64,000 nt of DNA from an uncultured Roseovarius sp. (GTDB lineage Bacteria > Pseudomonadota > Alphaproteobacteria > Rhodobacterales > Rhodobacteraceae). Made by a program: the position numbers and the translations under genes. The stretch lies in contig OX638333.1 in NCBI GenBank assembly GCA_951812895.1, forward strand, positions 4,258,001 through 4,322,000, read 5' to 3'. Below the pieces are notes generated by a model. That model saw nothing but the letters and a program-made list of their open reading frames with translations. It was not told the origin of the DNA and ran no database searches. Below, one piece after another: positions 1 through 8,892 of this stretch (positions within the stretch are counted from its first letter, which is position 1; the number at the start of each line of letters is the position of its first letter).

Positions 1-325
1 AATTCCCGCCCAGCAACCCTTCGGATGAAATGGCGATCGCGCTGTCATCCGGCACTTCAATGCCATTCCGTACGCTAAAAGTTGTTTGTGCTCGGTATGT
101 TGCGACGTCTAGTTCAAGTTCTGTAACCCGGCCCACTTTGACCCCGGCCAGCCGCACATCGGTTCCCACACTCACGCCGTCTGCACTGCGAAAGCTCGCG
201 GTCAGTTCATATTCCGACTGCCCGCCGGATATCCCGGCAACCTGTCCGGCATAGATCAGGAATCCGATAGCAACGGCCAGAACTCCGCCGCCTACCAAAA
301 CCTCGGTGGTATTTTCCGCTGACAT
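1..325 (-). CDS. mlaD: MlaD family lipid-transport protein, N-terminal part (cut by window edge)
   Basis: The first 108 codons are present; the gene continues beyond base 1. Residues about 7-28 form one hydrophobic membrane anchor. A MlaD/MCE domain follows, with the typical run ADGVSVGTDVRLAGVKVGRV and then SSEGLLGGN. MlaD is the substrate-binding subunit of the Mla ABC system, which returns phospholipids from the outer to the inner membrane. It is anchored in the inner membrane and faces the periplasm. The gene lies 12 bp downstream of the NDUFA12-like gene on the same strand, a pairing I recall as common in Rhodobacteraceae. The start is the ATG complementary to 323-325. Family assignment is firm; the symbol rests on general similarity because the C-terminus is missing. 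Confidence 0.85.
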   Translation of the reverse strand, partial: MSAENTTEVLVGGGVLAVAIGFLIYAGQVAGISGGQSEYELTASFRSADGVSVGTDVRLAGVKVGRVTELELDVATYRAQTTFSVRNGIEVPDDSAIAISSEGLLGGN

Positions 326-337
326 GTTGATCGCGCC

Positions 338-721
338 TTATTCTGGGCTCCAGGCCTCGTAATCGCTCCGCCCGGCTGGTGCCTGACGCCGAATAGATCC
401 CGCGGGCGCATAGGCCATCGCGGTCCCGGTGAGGTTCTCCTCGTGCGGTTTTTCCCAGGACTTGTGATCCAATGGTTTTTCCGTCGGTGGCTCTTCATAG
501 GTGTGATGCAGCCAGCCATGCCAATCCGGGCTCACCCGGCTTGCTTCGCATTCGCCGTTGAACATCACCCACCGCCGCTTACCATCGCGCGAGCGGTAGA
601 AAACATTGCCCTGTTCATCCTCACCAACCCGGACACCTTTGCGCCAGGTGTGGATCTGCGTGTTAATGGTCGATCCATCCCACCAGGTGACTGCGCGCAG
701 TAGCGTTCTGAGAATGCCCAT
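338..721 (-). CDS. NADH:ubiquinone oxidoreductase subunit, NDUFA12 family
   Basis: A 127-residue protein related to the mitochondrial complex I accessory subunit NDUFA12 (B17.2), which alphaproteobacteria also carry. The signature region is at residues about 10-60: [21 protein letters not shown], then GNVFYR and RRWVMFNGE, and then [13 protein letters not shown]. The tail is proline-rich and ends in a typical YEAWSPE. The start at 721 is chosen because an AGGAGT ribosome-binding site precedes it; an in-frame start 13 codons upstream has no such site. It is the first gene before mlaD, with only 12 bp between them, so the two are probably cotranscribed. Confidence 0.88.
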   Translation of the reverse strand: MGILRTLLRAVTWWDGSTINTQIHTWRKGVRVGEDEQGNVFYRSRDGKRRWVMFNGECEASRVSPDWHGWLHHTYEEPPTEKPLDHKSWEKPHEENLTGTAMAYAPAGSIRRQAPAGRSDYEAWSPE

Positions 722-957
722 GAAGTACTCCTGAATCTCTTGCCTTTCGTGATAAGCCAATGTCGACCCAAGGTCCAGTGGCGCACCGGCCCATAGCCCA
801 TCAAATCAATCGCAATCGGAACGCCGGTACCGCCGACCCGGAGGCAATAAAGAAATTTAGGGAACACATAGATTGCCGCTCAGCACATGTTTCCTGATGA
901 CCTTTGCCAAAATCTTCTTATAAAGGCGCCATATCAAGCTTAGTATAAGTTGCCTTC

Positions 958-2250
958 ATGAATCCTCTTGGAATATTTCTGATCACAGCCACTGCGCTGT
1001 TTCCCGCTTACCAGCTGTTTTCGCTGCCGAATGTCGCGGATAAAGTAGCGCTGTTTTCGCAATATCTCGGGCTGGCAGCACTCATTCTGATGGCATGGGG
1101 GCAAATCCTCGCGACACGTTTTCGTGGTGTCGAAACCATTTTTGGCGGGCTCGACCGCGTCTATGTCCTGCACAAATGGACCGGCATCGTCGTAATGGCC
1201 GCAATTTTGCTACACGATACGATTGATGCGGACATGGACGGGTTGGGGCGTGAAACAGCACTGAACGAACTCGCCGAAACCCTGGGCGAGCTTAGCCTTT
1301 ATGGCTTGCTGATCCTTGTTGTGATCTCTGTGGCAACCTTCATCCCCTACCATTTATGGAAATGGACACACAAAGCCATGGGCGCGCTCTTTGCCGCTGG
1401 TACTTTCCATTTCTTCTTTATTATGAAGCCCTTCGCGATGGGCGATCCGGCCGGCCTTTACACCGGGGCATTCTGCGCTGCGGGAATACTGGCCTATCTC
1501 TGGACATTGCTGCCAGAGCGGATGCGCCCGTCGCGTGCTTATAATATCTCAAAGCTGGAGCAAACGGGCGGCGCGCTTGCCATCACAATGGCTCCCAAGT
1601 CACGCGGCCTGCGACCCCATCCGGGTCAGTTCGGCATATTGCGCTTCACCGGGGCCAGAAAAAGCGAACCGCATCCTTTCAGCTTTTCCCAAATTGCACC
1701 CGACGGAACATTGCGGGTCACAGCAAAGGCTCTCGGTGATTTCACCTCTGGCCTAAGCGGCGCGCTGAAAGTCGGGCAAGAGGTGCGCATTCAGGGCCCC
1801 TTTGGCCGTTTCCGCCTGTCTGGAAAAGGCCCGGAAGTCTGGATCGCCGGTGGCATTGGCATTACGCCGTTCCTTGCCTGGGCAGAGGCGCTTGAGGCAA
1901 ATGCTGACCCCGCGCATTTGTTTTACTGTGTGCGCTCACAAAACGACGCACCGCATCTGGCCGAAATTCAGGCCATTGCCGATGGCAAGCCGAACCTGTC
2001 TTTGCATGTCTTCGCCTCGTCCGATGGCGCCCGCCTGACCGCGGCAACCCTTGCCGAAACCGTCGGTTCAGACCTGGGCAACGCAAAGGTATCTTTCTGC
2101 GGCCCTCTGTCCCTGCGCGCCGCCCTGCCAAAAGACCTGCAACGCTACGGCGTCACTGCGCGCAGCTTCCATTACGAGGAATTTGAATTCCGGACCGGCA
2201 TTGGCCTGAAAAGGCTCGCCAACAGGATTCTGGCCAAAGCGATCAGGTAG
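958..2250 (+). CDS. Ferric reductase-like transmembrane flavoprotein (ferredoxin reductase-type oxidoreductase)
   Basis: A 430-residue membrane oxidoreductase. The first 190 residues contain about six hydrophobic helices with histidines in LHKWTG, LLHDT, HLWKWTHK and TFHFFF that are placed like haem ligands of ferric reductase-type domains. The C-terminal half is an FAD/NAD(P)H module: HPFSFS is the flavin-binding motif, IQGPFGRF follows, and AGGIGITPFLAW is the pyridine-nucleotide motif. CGP near residue 380 matches the usual CGP of this fold. It probably passes electrons from NAD(P)H through FAD and haem to an acceptor across the membrane. The acceptor cannot be read from the sequence. It stands alone between genes of the opposite strand. 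Confidence 0.8.
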   Translation: MNPLGIFLITATALFPAYQLFSLPNVADKVALFSQYLGLAALILMAWGQILATRFRGVETIFGGLDRVYVLHKWTGIVVMAAILLHDTIDADMDGLGRETALNELAETLGELSLYGLLILVVISVATFIPYHLWKWTHKAMGALFAAGTFHFFFIMKPFAMGDPAGLYTGAFCAAGILAYLWTLLPERMRPSRAYNISKLEQTGGALAITMAPKSRGLRPHPGQFGILRFTGARKSEPHPFSFSQIAPDGTLRVTAKALGDFTSGLSGALKVGQEVRIQGPFGRFRLSGKGPEVWIAGGIGITPFLAWAEALEANADPAHLFYCVRSQNDAPHLAEIQAIADGKPNLSLHVFASSDGARLTAATLAETVGSDLGNAKVSFCGPLSLRAALPKDLQRYGVTARSFHYEEFEFRTGIGLKRLANRILAKAIR

Positions 2251-2387
2251 CGCGCTGTTCCGAAAACCGGCCTGTTGCTGAGCCGTGCATCGCCAAACCG
2301 CGGGATGGCGATGCGCGGCGGGCTGCGCCCTTGATTCCGCGCGACGGTACAGCTCAAATGCCTGCTACAAGCATTCCTATCTTGGCA

Positions 2388-2753
2388 TCACACCCCCGGC
2401 GCCACCGTGGTCAGCTCAATCTCAATACGAAACTTCGGATCAATCAGGTTGCACTCAATCATTGTGCCCGCAGGCGGATTTCCCCCGAACGTTTCAGACA
2501 ACAGCGGCCAGCACGGCTCGAACTCCGCAGCATCAGGCAGATAGTAATTCACCCGCACCGCGTCCGAAAAAGAAGCCCCAGCCTCGGCCAGCGCCTTTTC
2601 GATTGTCGCCAGCGCCGCCCGGCACTGATCCACCACCGTATCGCCCTCTGCTACGGTTCCGGCGACATGGACAAACCCACCAGCCACCACCGCCCGGCAA
2701 TACCCGATCCTGGCCTCATATGGCCCAACGGAAGAAATTCGCCTGATCGTCAT
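2388..2753 (-). CDS. RidA/YjgF/UK114 family protein lacking the catalytic-type arginine
   Basis: A 121-residue Rid-family protein. Visible family features are the VHVAGTVA strand, the QCRAALATIEKALAEAGASF helix and the C-terminal IEIELTTVAPG. RidA deaminates reactive enamine/imine intermediates of amino-acid metabolism using an arginine in a PARS-type motif. Here that position reads PAGTMIE, with glycine in place of arginine. This suggests one of the Rid subfamilies without imine deaminase activity, or a different substrate. The start at 2753 (MTIRR) is preferred over an upstream in-frame start. The clpX terminator lies just upstream of it, so this is a separate transcription unit. Confidence 0.82.
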   Translation of the reverse strand: MTIRRISSVGPYEARIGYCRAVVAGGFVHVAGTVAEGDTVVDQCRAALATIEKALAEAGASFSDAVRVNYYLPDAAEFEPCWPLLSETFGGNPPAGTMIECNLIDPKFRIEIELTTVAPGV

Positions 2754-2765
2754 CTCACTCCCCCA

Positions 2766-2794
2766 TAAAAAAGGCGGGGTCAAACCCCGCCTTG
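2766..2794 (-). terminator. Intrinsic terminator downstream of clpX
   Basis: On the minus strand the stem GGCGGGG pairs with CCCCGCC around a short loop and is followed by a run of Ts. This is a textbook rho-independent terminator. It lies between the clpX stop and the Rid gene start, so it ends the clpP-clpX transcript. Confidence 0.85.
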
Positions 2795-2819
2795 ATCAAA
2801 TCACTCCATCGGCACCGGA

Positions 2820-4085
2820 TCAGCCCGCGCTCGCCTCTTCCTGCTGCGCCTCAGCATAAATCATCAGCGGCGCCGCGTCAGAATTCACCGCCTCGTCGTT
2901 GACCACCACTTCCTCGACATTCTCCATGCCCGGCAGTTCAAACATCGTATCCAGCAGGATCTCTTCCAGGATAGACCGCAGCCCACGGGCGCCCGTCTTG
3001 CGCGCAATCGCCCGCTTGGCGATGGATTTCAGCGCATCATCGGTAAAGGACAGCTTGCTGTCTTCCAGCTCAAACAACCGCTGATACTGTTTGACCAATG
3101 CGTTTTTCGGCTCTGTCAGGATGGTCACAAGCGCATCCTCGTCCAGATCTTCCAGCGTCGCGATCACCGGCAAACGGCCTACGAACTCCGGGATCAGCCC
3201 GAATTTCAACAGATCTTCCGGCTCCAGATCTCCAAAAATCTCGCCCACACCGCGGGCATCCACCTCGCGCACATCGGCACCAAAGCCCATCGCGGATCCT
3301 TTGCCGCGCTGTGCGATGATCTTATCTAGGCCCGCAAAGGCGCCGCCGCAAATAAACAGGATGTTGGTCGTGTCCACCTGCAGGAATTCCTGCTGCGGAT
3401 GTTTGCGCCCGCCCTGTGGCGGCACCGCAGCCACGGTGCCTTCCATCAGTTTCAGCAGCGCCTGCTGCACGCCCTCGCCGCTCACATCACGGGTGATCGA
3501 CGGGTTTTCCGATTTGCGGGTGATTTTATCAACCTCGTCAATATAGACGATCCCGCGTTGGGCGCGCTCAACATTATACTCGCTGGATTGCAGCAGTTTA
3601 AGGATGATGTTCTCCACATCCTCGCCCACATACCCCGCTTCGGTCAGCGTGGTCGCATCCGCCATCGTAAACGGCACATCCAAGATCCGCGCCAGTGTCT
3701 GCGCCAGCAATGTCTTGCCACAGCCCGTCGGACCAATCAGCAGAATGTTGGACTTCTGCAATTCGATCTCACCGGCCTTACCGGAATGATTGAGCCGTTT
3801 GTAATGATTGTGAACCGCCACCGACAACACCCGCTTGGCCATCGCCTGCCCGATCACGTAATCATCCAGAACATCACAAATCTCGCGCGGCGTCGGCACA
3901 CCCTCACTGGATCGCAAACCAGAAGATTTGGTTTCTTCCCGGATGATATCCATGCACAGCTCGACACATTCATCACAGATGAAAACAGTCGGCCCGGCAA
4001 TCAGCTTGCGCACCTCATGCTGGCTCTTGCCGCAAAAGCTGCAGTAAAGGGTATTTTTGCTGTCACCGCTGGAATTATTCGCCAT
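2820..4085 (-). CDS. clpX: ATP-dependent Clp protease ATP-binding subunit ClpX
   Basis: A 421-residue AAA+ unfoldase that recognises, unfolds and feeds substrates to ClpP in the cytoplasm. The N-terminal C4 zinc-binding domain is clear (CSFCGKS, then CDECVELC, residues about 15-43). Walker A is GPTGCGKT, Walker B/sensor is [10 protein letters not shown], and the ClpP-docking IGF-type loop and C-terminal [10 protein letters not shown] are present. Length matches E. coli ClpX. It follows clpP on the same strand with about 120 bp between them, the usual order. The acidic, alanine-rich tail is a normal lineage variation. Confidence 0.98.
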   Translation of the reverse strand: MANNSSGDSKNTLYCSFCGKSQHEVRKLIAGPTVFICDECVELCMDIIREETKSSGLRSSEGVPTPREICDVLDDYVIGQAMAKRVLSVAVHNHYKRLNHSGKAGEIELQKSNILLIGPTGCGKTLLAQTLARILDVPFTMADATTLTEAGYVGEDVENIILKLLQSSEYNVERAQRGIVYIDEVDKITRKSENPSITRDVSGEGVQQALLKLMEGTVAAVPPQGGRKHPQQEFLQVDTTNILFICGGAFAGLDKIIAQRGKGSAMGFGADVREVDARGVGEIFGDLEPEDLLKFGLIPEFVGRLPVIATLEDLDEDALVTILTEPKNALVKQYQRLFELEDSKLSFTDDALKSIAKRAIARKTGARGLRSILEEILLDTMFELPGMENVEEVVVNDEAVNSDAAPLMIYAEAQQEEASAG

Positions 4086-4206
4086 TCACTTACCTTTCGG
4101 ACGCTGCGCCGCAGATTCCCGGGTTGCTCCCCGGTCCCCTCATCCAATTCCGGAACAGCTTAAGACAGCTCCCCCGGCACCACAATCTCAAAATGATCGC
4201 TTTTGA

Positions 4207-4839
4207 TCAGCTCTCATCATCTTCGCCTTTGACCCGGTTCTCAACGATTTCGTCGATCAGTCCCCAGTCTTTGGCCTCTTCCGGCGACATAAAGTTATCC
4301 CGCTCCAGCGCCTCTTCAACCTTCTTCAGCGCCTGACCGGTGTGCTTCACGTAAATTTCATTAAGCCGTTTTTTGAGCTTCAGCGTCTCTTCGGCGTGGA
4401 TCATGATATCCGTGGCCTGACCCTGATAGCCGCCCGATGGCTGGTGCACCATGATCCGGCTGTTGGGCAGCGAAAACCGCATGCCCTTTTCACCGGCGGT
4501 CAGCAACAGCGACCCCATGCTTGCCGCCTGCCCGATGACCAGCGTGCTAACCTTGGGTTTGATGTATTGCATCGTGTCGTAGATCGACAGACCGGATGTC
4601 ACAACACCGCCGGGGCTGTTGATATACATGGAAATTTCTTTGCTCGGGTTCTCCGCCTCCAGATGCAGCAACTGCGCCACGATCAGGCTCGACATCCCGT
4701 CATGCACCGGACCGGACAGGAAAATAATCCGTTCTTTCAGAAGCCGGGAAAAGATATCATAGGCCCGCTCGCCCCGGCTGGTTTGTTCAACAACCATGGG
4801 CACAAGGGTGTTCATATACGTCTCAAAAGGGTCTTTCAT
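4207..4839 (-). CDS. clpP: ATP-dependent Clp protease proteolytic subunit ClpP
   Basis: A 210-residue serine protease subunit that forms the tetradecameric barrel capped by ClpX. The catalytic serine is in GQAASMGS (Ser107 from this start) and the histidine in IMVHQPSGG (His132). YINSPGG and the C-terminal GLIDEIV are family hallmarks. The start at 4839 (MKDPFETYM) is chosen over a TTG six codons upstream because an AGGCAGG-type site sits just before it. clpX follows on the same strand. Confidence 0.97.
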   Translation of the reverse strand: MKDPFETYMNTLVPMVVEQTSRGERAYDIFSRLLKERIIFLSGPVHDGMSSLIVAQLLHLEAENPSKEISMYINSPGGVVTSGLSIYDTMQYIKPKVSTLVIGQAASMGSLLLTAGEKGMRFSLPNSRIMVHQPSGGYQGQATDIMIHAEETLKLKKRLNEIYVKHTGQALKKVEEALERDNFMSPEEAKDWGLIDEIVENRVKGEDDES

Positions 4840-4950
4840 ATTCGCCTGCCTGTTCAACTTCCCGATCCTTACTGATCAGGTGCTAAGAGAGTCTTAGTGC
4901 TGCGTCCGGAGGGCTGCAAGGGGCGGCGCGTGCTTTTGCTTCACTTCGCT

Positions 4951-5874
4951 TTACTGGGCGGCCTGCAATGCTTCTGTTTCAGAGGCATCGCTGAACATAA
5001 CTTCCTCAAACACCCAGTCTCGAAAGGCAACGATTTTTGCCTCATGCGCCCGGGCAGTTTTACAGGCAATCGAATAGATCGTGCGCGTCGGCGCCTCAAG
5101 ATCACAGGCCACCACCAGCGATCCGTCGCGCAAGGTCTTTCCAATCATATCCTTGTACCCCAAAACCACGCCCAGACCATTTTCCGCAGCCGTCATCGAC
5201 AGCTCACAATGGGCAAAAACCGGCCCGCCTGCCGGACAGTCCCGTGCCCGGCCGATCAGGCCGAACCATTCGGCCCAGCCATCATCTGTCTCGTCGCGCA
5301 ACAATGTCTTGGTCAGCAGGGCCTCGGGACGGGACAAATCCGGGTTGGCCTTCAGAAATTCAGGGCTGCACAGGGGAACACGGGTGGAACTCAACAGCGG
5401 CTTGATATCCACACCCGGAACAGGTTCATCACCCCAATGAATTATGACATCCGGCCTGCCCCCTTCAAACACCGTCGGCGGCATCCACCGCTCCATCCTG
5501 ATCTCCAGATCCGGATAACGTTCCATGAAACGCTTCAATCTGGGCATCAGCCAGCGTTTCATAAACCCCTCTGTCATCTGCAAATGCAACGGTCCGGCAC
5601 AGGTCTCACCCGCGATCAACCGGGTCGAGGCGTCCAACTGGTCCAGAACCGGGCCAATCTGCTGCAGGTACAAACGACCATCCGCCGTCAGCTCCACCAG
5701 CCGCGGACCACGCTCAAACATGGCCCGGCCCAAAAACGTCTCTAACACACGCACCTGATGACTGATGGCCGATGCCGTCACGCATAGCTCTCCTGCGGCC
5801 TCTTTGAACGATCCCAGCCGCGCTGCCGCCTCAAAGGCGCGGATCGCGGGAAACGGGGGCAGCTTGCGCTTCAT
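4951..5874 (-). CDS. LysR family transcriptional regulator, GcvA-like
   Basis: A 307-residue LysR regulator. The N-terminal winged helix-turn-helix reads LPPFPAIRAFEAAARLGSF and then ASAISHQVRVLE. The first part (LPP-ALRAFEA style) is typical of the GcvA/AmpR branch. The remaining residues form the substrate-binding-like effector domain. It is divergent from the cupin gene at 5984, with about 110 bp between the starts, so that cupin is a reasonable regulatory target. The effector is not identifiable. The start at 5874 (MKRKLPPFP) is the usual start for this subfamily. Confidence 0.9.
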   Translation of the reverse strand: MKRKLPPFPAIRAFEAAARLGSFKEAAGELCVTASAISHQVRVLETFLGRAMFERGPRLVELTADGRLYLQQIGPVLDQLDASTRLIAGETCAGPLHLQMTEGFMKRWLMPRLKRFMERYPDLEIRMERWMPPTVFEGGRPDVIIHWGDEPVPGVDIKPLLSSTRVPLCSPEFLKANPDLSRPEALLTKTLLRDETDDGWAEWFGLIGRARDCPAGGPVFAHCELSMTAAENGLGVVLGYKDMIGKTLRDGSLVVACDLEAPTRTIYSIACKTARAHEAKIVAFRDWVFEEVMFSDASETEALQAAQ

Positions 5875-5983
5875 GACACCTGAATTGCCGTCACCTGTCG
5901 GCAAATTCCTTTCGTTTGTCGGCTATTGCGCACCAAGCTTACGATGGTTTCAGGGAAATGCAAAACACAGCAGGAGGTTCGGC

Positions 5984-6409
5984 ATGTCACGCAAAGTTCT
6001 CACCGTTATTTCTTTCGCTCTCACCGGCGTAACAGGCCTTGTAACCGGGCTCGCCATCGCCGGGGCCAGCGGTCCGACAGAACACAAAGGGCTGGCAGTG
6101 TCCGCTCTGGGCAAAATCGAAGCGGAAATGATCGAGCGACAGACAGGGCTGTCGGGATACATGATGCAACTGCGTGCCATAACGATCGAACCCGGCGGGC
6201 AAATTGCCGAGCACGGCCATGGCAACCGTCCCGGCCTGGTCAAGGTCATCTCTGGCGACTGGGTCGAAGGGCACCCGGACGGCGAAACCACCTTTGCCGC
6301 CGACGGGGAAAACGGGATTATCGAAGATGGAGATACGACCCACTGGTTCTACAACCGCGGTGACACGCCTGCTACGGCGATTGTCTGTGACCTCAATCCA
6401 TCCGGTTGA
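5984..6409 (+). CDS. Small cupin-domain protein with N-terminal membrane anchor or signal peptide
   Basis: A 141-residue protein. Residues about 5-28 are hydrophobic and look like a signal peptide or single anchor, so the cupin domain probably sits in the periplasm. The cupin motifs are IEPGGQIAEHGHGNRPGLVKV and later DGDTTHWFYN. Two histidines in the first motif and one in the second could bind a metal. Function is unknown. A strong AGGAGG site at about 5971 fixes the start. It is divergent from the LysR regulator and converges on the methyltransferase downstream, with a 34-bp gap. Confidence 0.78.
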   Translation: MSRKVLTVISFALTGVTGLVTGLAIAGASGPTEHKGLAVSALGKIEAEMIERQTGLSGYMMQLRAITIEPGGQIAEHGHGNRPGLVKVISGDWVEGHPDGETTFAADGENGIIEDGDTTHWFYNRGDTPATAIVCDLNPSG

Positions 6410-6443
6410 TGTCTGAAATATCAATTCCGGGATCTCGCCAATT

Positions 6444-7283
6444 CTATTCCGGCGCGGTCCCTTCTGCGAAACAAGCCGAATACCACAAGGCCGCCGATGG
6501 ATCTGCTTTCCATTGCCGCAGCCCCTCCAGACCTGTTTGAATAGACCCTTCATCCAGAAGGCCTCCGGCCAACATCGCCTCCCTGGCCCCTGCAAGCGCG
6601 CCAATCAGATTGTCCGCAATGGCCTGAAATCTTTCGTTTCCCGCGCATCCCCCAAAGAATACACCGCCGTTGCGGATAGCCGTCAGCCCAGCCTCCCGAA
6701 GCAGCGAAACCAGCCTGCGCCCGACATATGGATCATTGCCCATCATTTCATACGACCGCACATATGCCTGCCAAAGCGCCTGAAAGCCTTCTGGTTCTGG
6801 CCACGGGCGAAAATCGCCATGATCATCATCAATTACAAAAACCCGGCCACCGGGACGGACCGCACGCACCATCTGTGCAATGGCCAGTTCCGGGCGGGGT
6901 AGATGCTCCAACAAGAAACGGGCATGCGCCATATCAAACGTGCCCCACTCTGCCCCGGTTAACGGCGGATCAAGCGCATCACCAATGCGAAACGTCACAA
7001 GCTCCGGCTCACCTGTCCCATCAGCCAATCGTTTTGCCTGCGCGATCTGATCGCGATCCCGCTCAATGCCAACAACCTGCCCTTTACCGCCTACTGTGCG
7101 TGCAATGAGCCGCGTAAACTGGCCAAGGCCACAGCCGAAATCCAGAACCTTCTCACCTGGTCGAAGCTGAAGCTCTTTCAGACAGGATTCGTTCAGAATG
7201 TCATTGAGCAACGACAACCGGTGTTGTTCTTCCGGCGAGCTGCCGTGAATGTACTCAGACGGATCCGACCTGTCATCGTTCAT
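6444..7283 (-). CDS. Class I SAM-dependent methyltransferase
   Basis: A 279-residue methyltransferase of the UbiE/Methyltransf_25 type. Motif I is VLDFGCGLGQFTR, followed by an acidic end of strand 2 (VVGIERD). Motif II is FDMAHARFLLEHLP and motif III is AVRPGGRVFVIDDD. The small-molecule or protein substrate cannot be inferred. The start at 7283 (MNDDRSDPSE) follows a GGGGAAAG site; the open frame continues upstream but without family similarity. The gene stands alone. Confidence 0.82.
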   Translation of the reverse strand: MNDDRSDPSEYIHGSSPEEQHRLSLLNDILNESCLKELQLRPGEKVLDFGCGLGQFTRLIARTVGGKGQVVGIERDRDQIAQAKRLADGTGEPELVTFRIGDALDPPLTGAEWGTFDMAHARFLLEHLPRPELAIAQMVRAVRPGGRVFVIDDDHGDFRPWPEPEGFQALWQAYVRSYEMMGNDPYVGRRLVSLLREAGLTAIRNGGVFFGGCAGNERFQAIADNLIGALAGAREAMLAGGLLDEGSIQTGLEGLRQWKADPSAALWYSACFAEGTAPE

Positions 7284-7608
7284 AAATGTCTTTCCCCGGT
7301 ACAATTGGCAGGTCACAAATAGAGAAACCTGGACCATACCAGCATATCCGACCGGTCTTGTCCAAAGGCAAGTTTTGTGCTTGCCGTTGGGTTGCACAAT
7401 AGCCGCGCGATCGTTTGACCGCGGGCTGGCGATTTTGCGTTTGCAGCTATGCGCTTTATGCCTGCCAAATCCGAACAACTAAGACGCGATGCGCAAGCTG
7501 CACCAAATCGCCAGACCACCGGAGCGGTCAGGCGATCGCGCGGCGCCCTTCGGGCTTGTTCCGCGCGGGGCTGAGCTCCTAAGCATCTTTCAAATGTGTA
7601 GGGTGTTG
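7284..7608. other. Gene-free 325-bp interval
   Basis: No convincing ORF. A GC-rich inverted pattern near 7530-7565 (GCGCGGCGCCC ... GGGC ... CGCGCGGGGC) could form a hairpin but has no clear T-run. The interval must contain the promoter of the methyltransferase and the 3' end of the DUF2806 transcript. Confidence 0.4.
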
Positions 7609-8604
7609 CTAACCGTTTTCTGGTTTACGAGAGATTTGCCGAATTGTCGTTGAAACGTTTGCAATCTTCCATCCGTCTGCAACCCGAAAACAAGATGCGC
7701 CGACTGCAGACACGACTTTACCTGTTTCGCGAGCAATAGGACAGAATAAGCTCACATCGAAATCGACATCAGCAGCACCGACCAAGTCTTTTCCCGCCTT
7801 TGATAAAATTGCCCCCCGTAAATCAATTACTTCGTTCGATTTTGTGACTATCTGAATCGCAGATGTTGGCCTCACAATTATATTTGCTGTTCGGGAGGTG
7901 TCGGGTGTAATTTTGACTTTCATATTATCGTCAAATGTCCATAGTCCGGCCTGCTCCAGCAAGGTTTTTTGCTCAAAAGTTAACCACGGCAACATATCCA
8001 TGAACGCATAGCCAATGATTGAGCACGCAGGCAATACTTGGTTAATCAAGTTTGCGACTTCTCTGTCCATCATTGAAACAAATTGCAATGTAGAAGGTGA
8101 GATTGAGCCGGGTGCACGGATTTCTCCGGCCAATATTTTTCCAAAAATTGTTCTAAGATCTTCACTGGAGGCATCTTCGGCATGGCGCTCGAATTTGTTC
8201 ATCCAATCTTCATCGGGTCCTTCGCTACTTTCCAACGGAGGTGCCCTACTCAAATCTTCTAGCGCGACTGCAGCCACGGCATCTCGATTTTCCTGCTTTC
8301 GATATGAAGCTGCGATCATACCATTTAATGCGCGCTCAATGAGGTCTTGGTCTTCCCCCGCCAATCCGGCAGCTTTTTCTGCAATTGCGTTTGAAACCGT
8401 TGTTCTTGCTGAAGTCTTATCTCTATGGCCCTGAGCGATACCTTCTATCCACGCGGCGGGAATATCGGCACTTGCACCTATTAACCTACTAATTGCTTTA
8501 CCGGCCGGCCCGGCGAGTACTTGAGGCAGACCACCTTCAATGATTGTAGAAAGCCAATTACCATGTTTGTCTTCATTCGCCGAAGGTTCTTTATCAATTG
8601 TCAT
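7609..8604 (-). CDS. DUF2806 domain-containing protein
   Basis: A 331-residue cytoplasmic protein of unknown function. The family-typical stretch is in the middle: KFERHAEDASSEDLRTIFGK, then LAGEIRAPGSIS and a Leu-Gln-rich helix. The N-terminal part (GLPQVLAGPAGKAISRLIGA) looks amphipathic. The gene is visibly more AT-rich than its neighbours and is flanked by gene-free DNA on both sides, which fits horizontal acquisition. No partner gene is adjacent, and no enzyme motif is visible. Confidence 0.75.
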   Translation of the reverse strand: MTIDKEPSANEDKHGNWLSTIIEGGLPQVLAGPAGKAISRLIGASADIPAAWIEGIAQGHRDKTSARTTVSNAIAEKAAGLAGEDQDLIERALNGMIAASYRKQENRDAVAAVALEDLSRAPPLESSEGPDEDWMNKFERHAEDASSEDLRTIFGKILAGEIRAPGSISPSTLQFVSMMDREVANLINQVLPACSIIGYAFMDMLPWLTFEQKTLLEQAGLWTFDDNMKVKITPDTSRTANIIVRPTSAIQIVTKSNEVIDLRGAILSKAGKDLVGAADVDFDVSLFCPIARETGKVVSAVGASCFRVADGWKIANVSTTIRQISRKPENG

Positions 8605-8892
8605 TCGCTTACAGACCTAGTTGAATTCACGACTTGGATGAAATGTAGCACAAACTCTAAACCAATACGTTAAGATGAGCAGAAACGCTTTTCGCAAACT
8701 TTTCTAAATCTATTGCCGCAGCGTGGGTTTCCCGCCCAACGCCTTCCCGTGTTAATTTCCGTAGACACAGAGGTGCACATTTTGATCAAGCTGATGCTCT
8801 ATCTACCCGAATTGTACAACCTGCACACAAATCCCGCTCAGAACCCCAAACTTCGTACAAATCGCGTAAACAGTTTACACAATTCGTACAAT

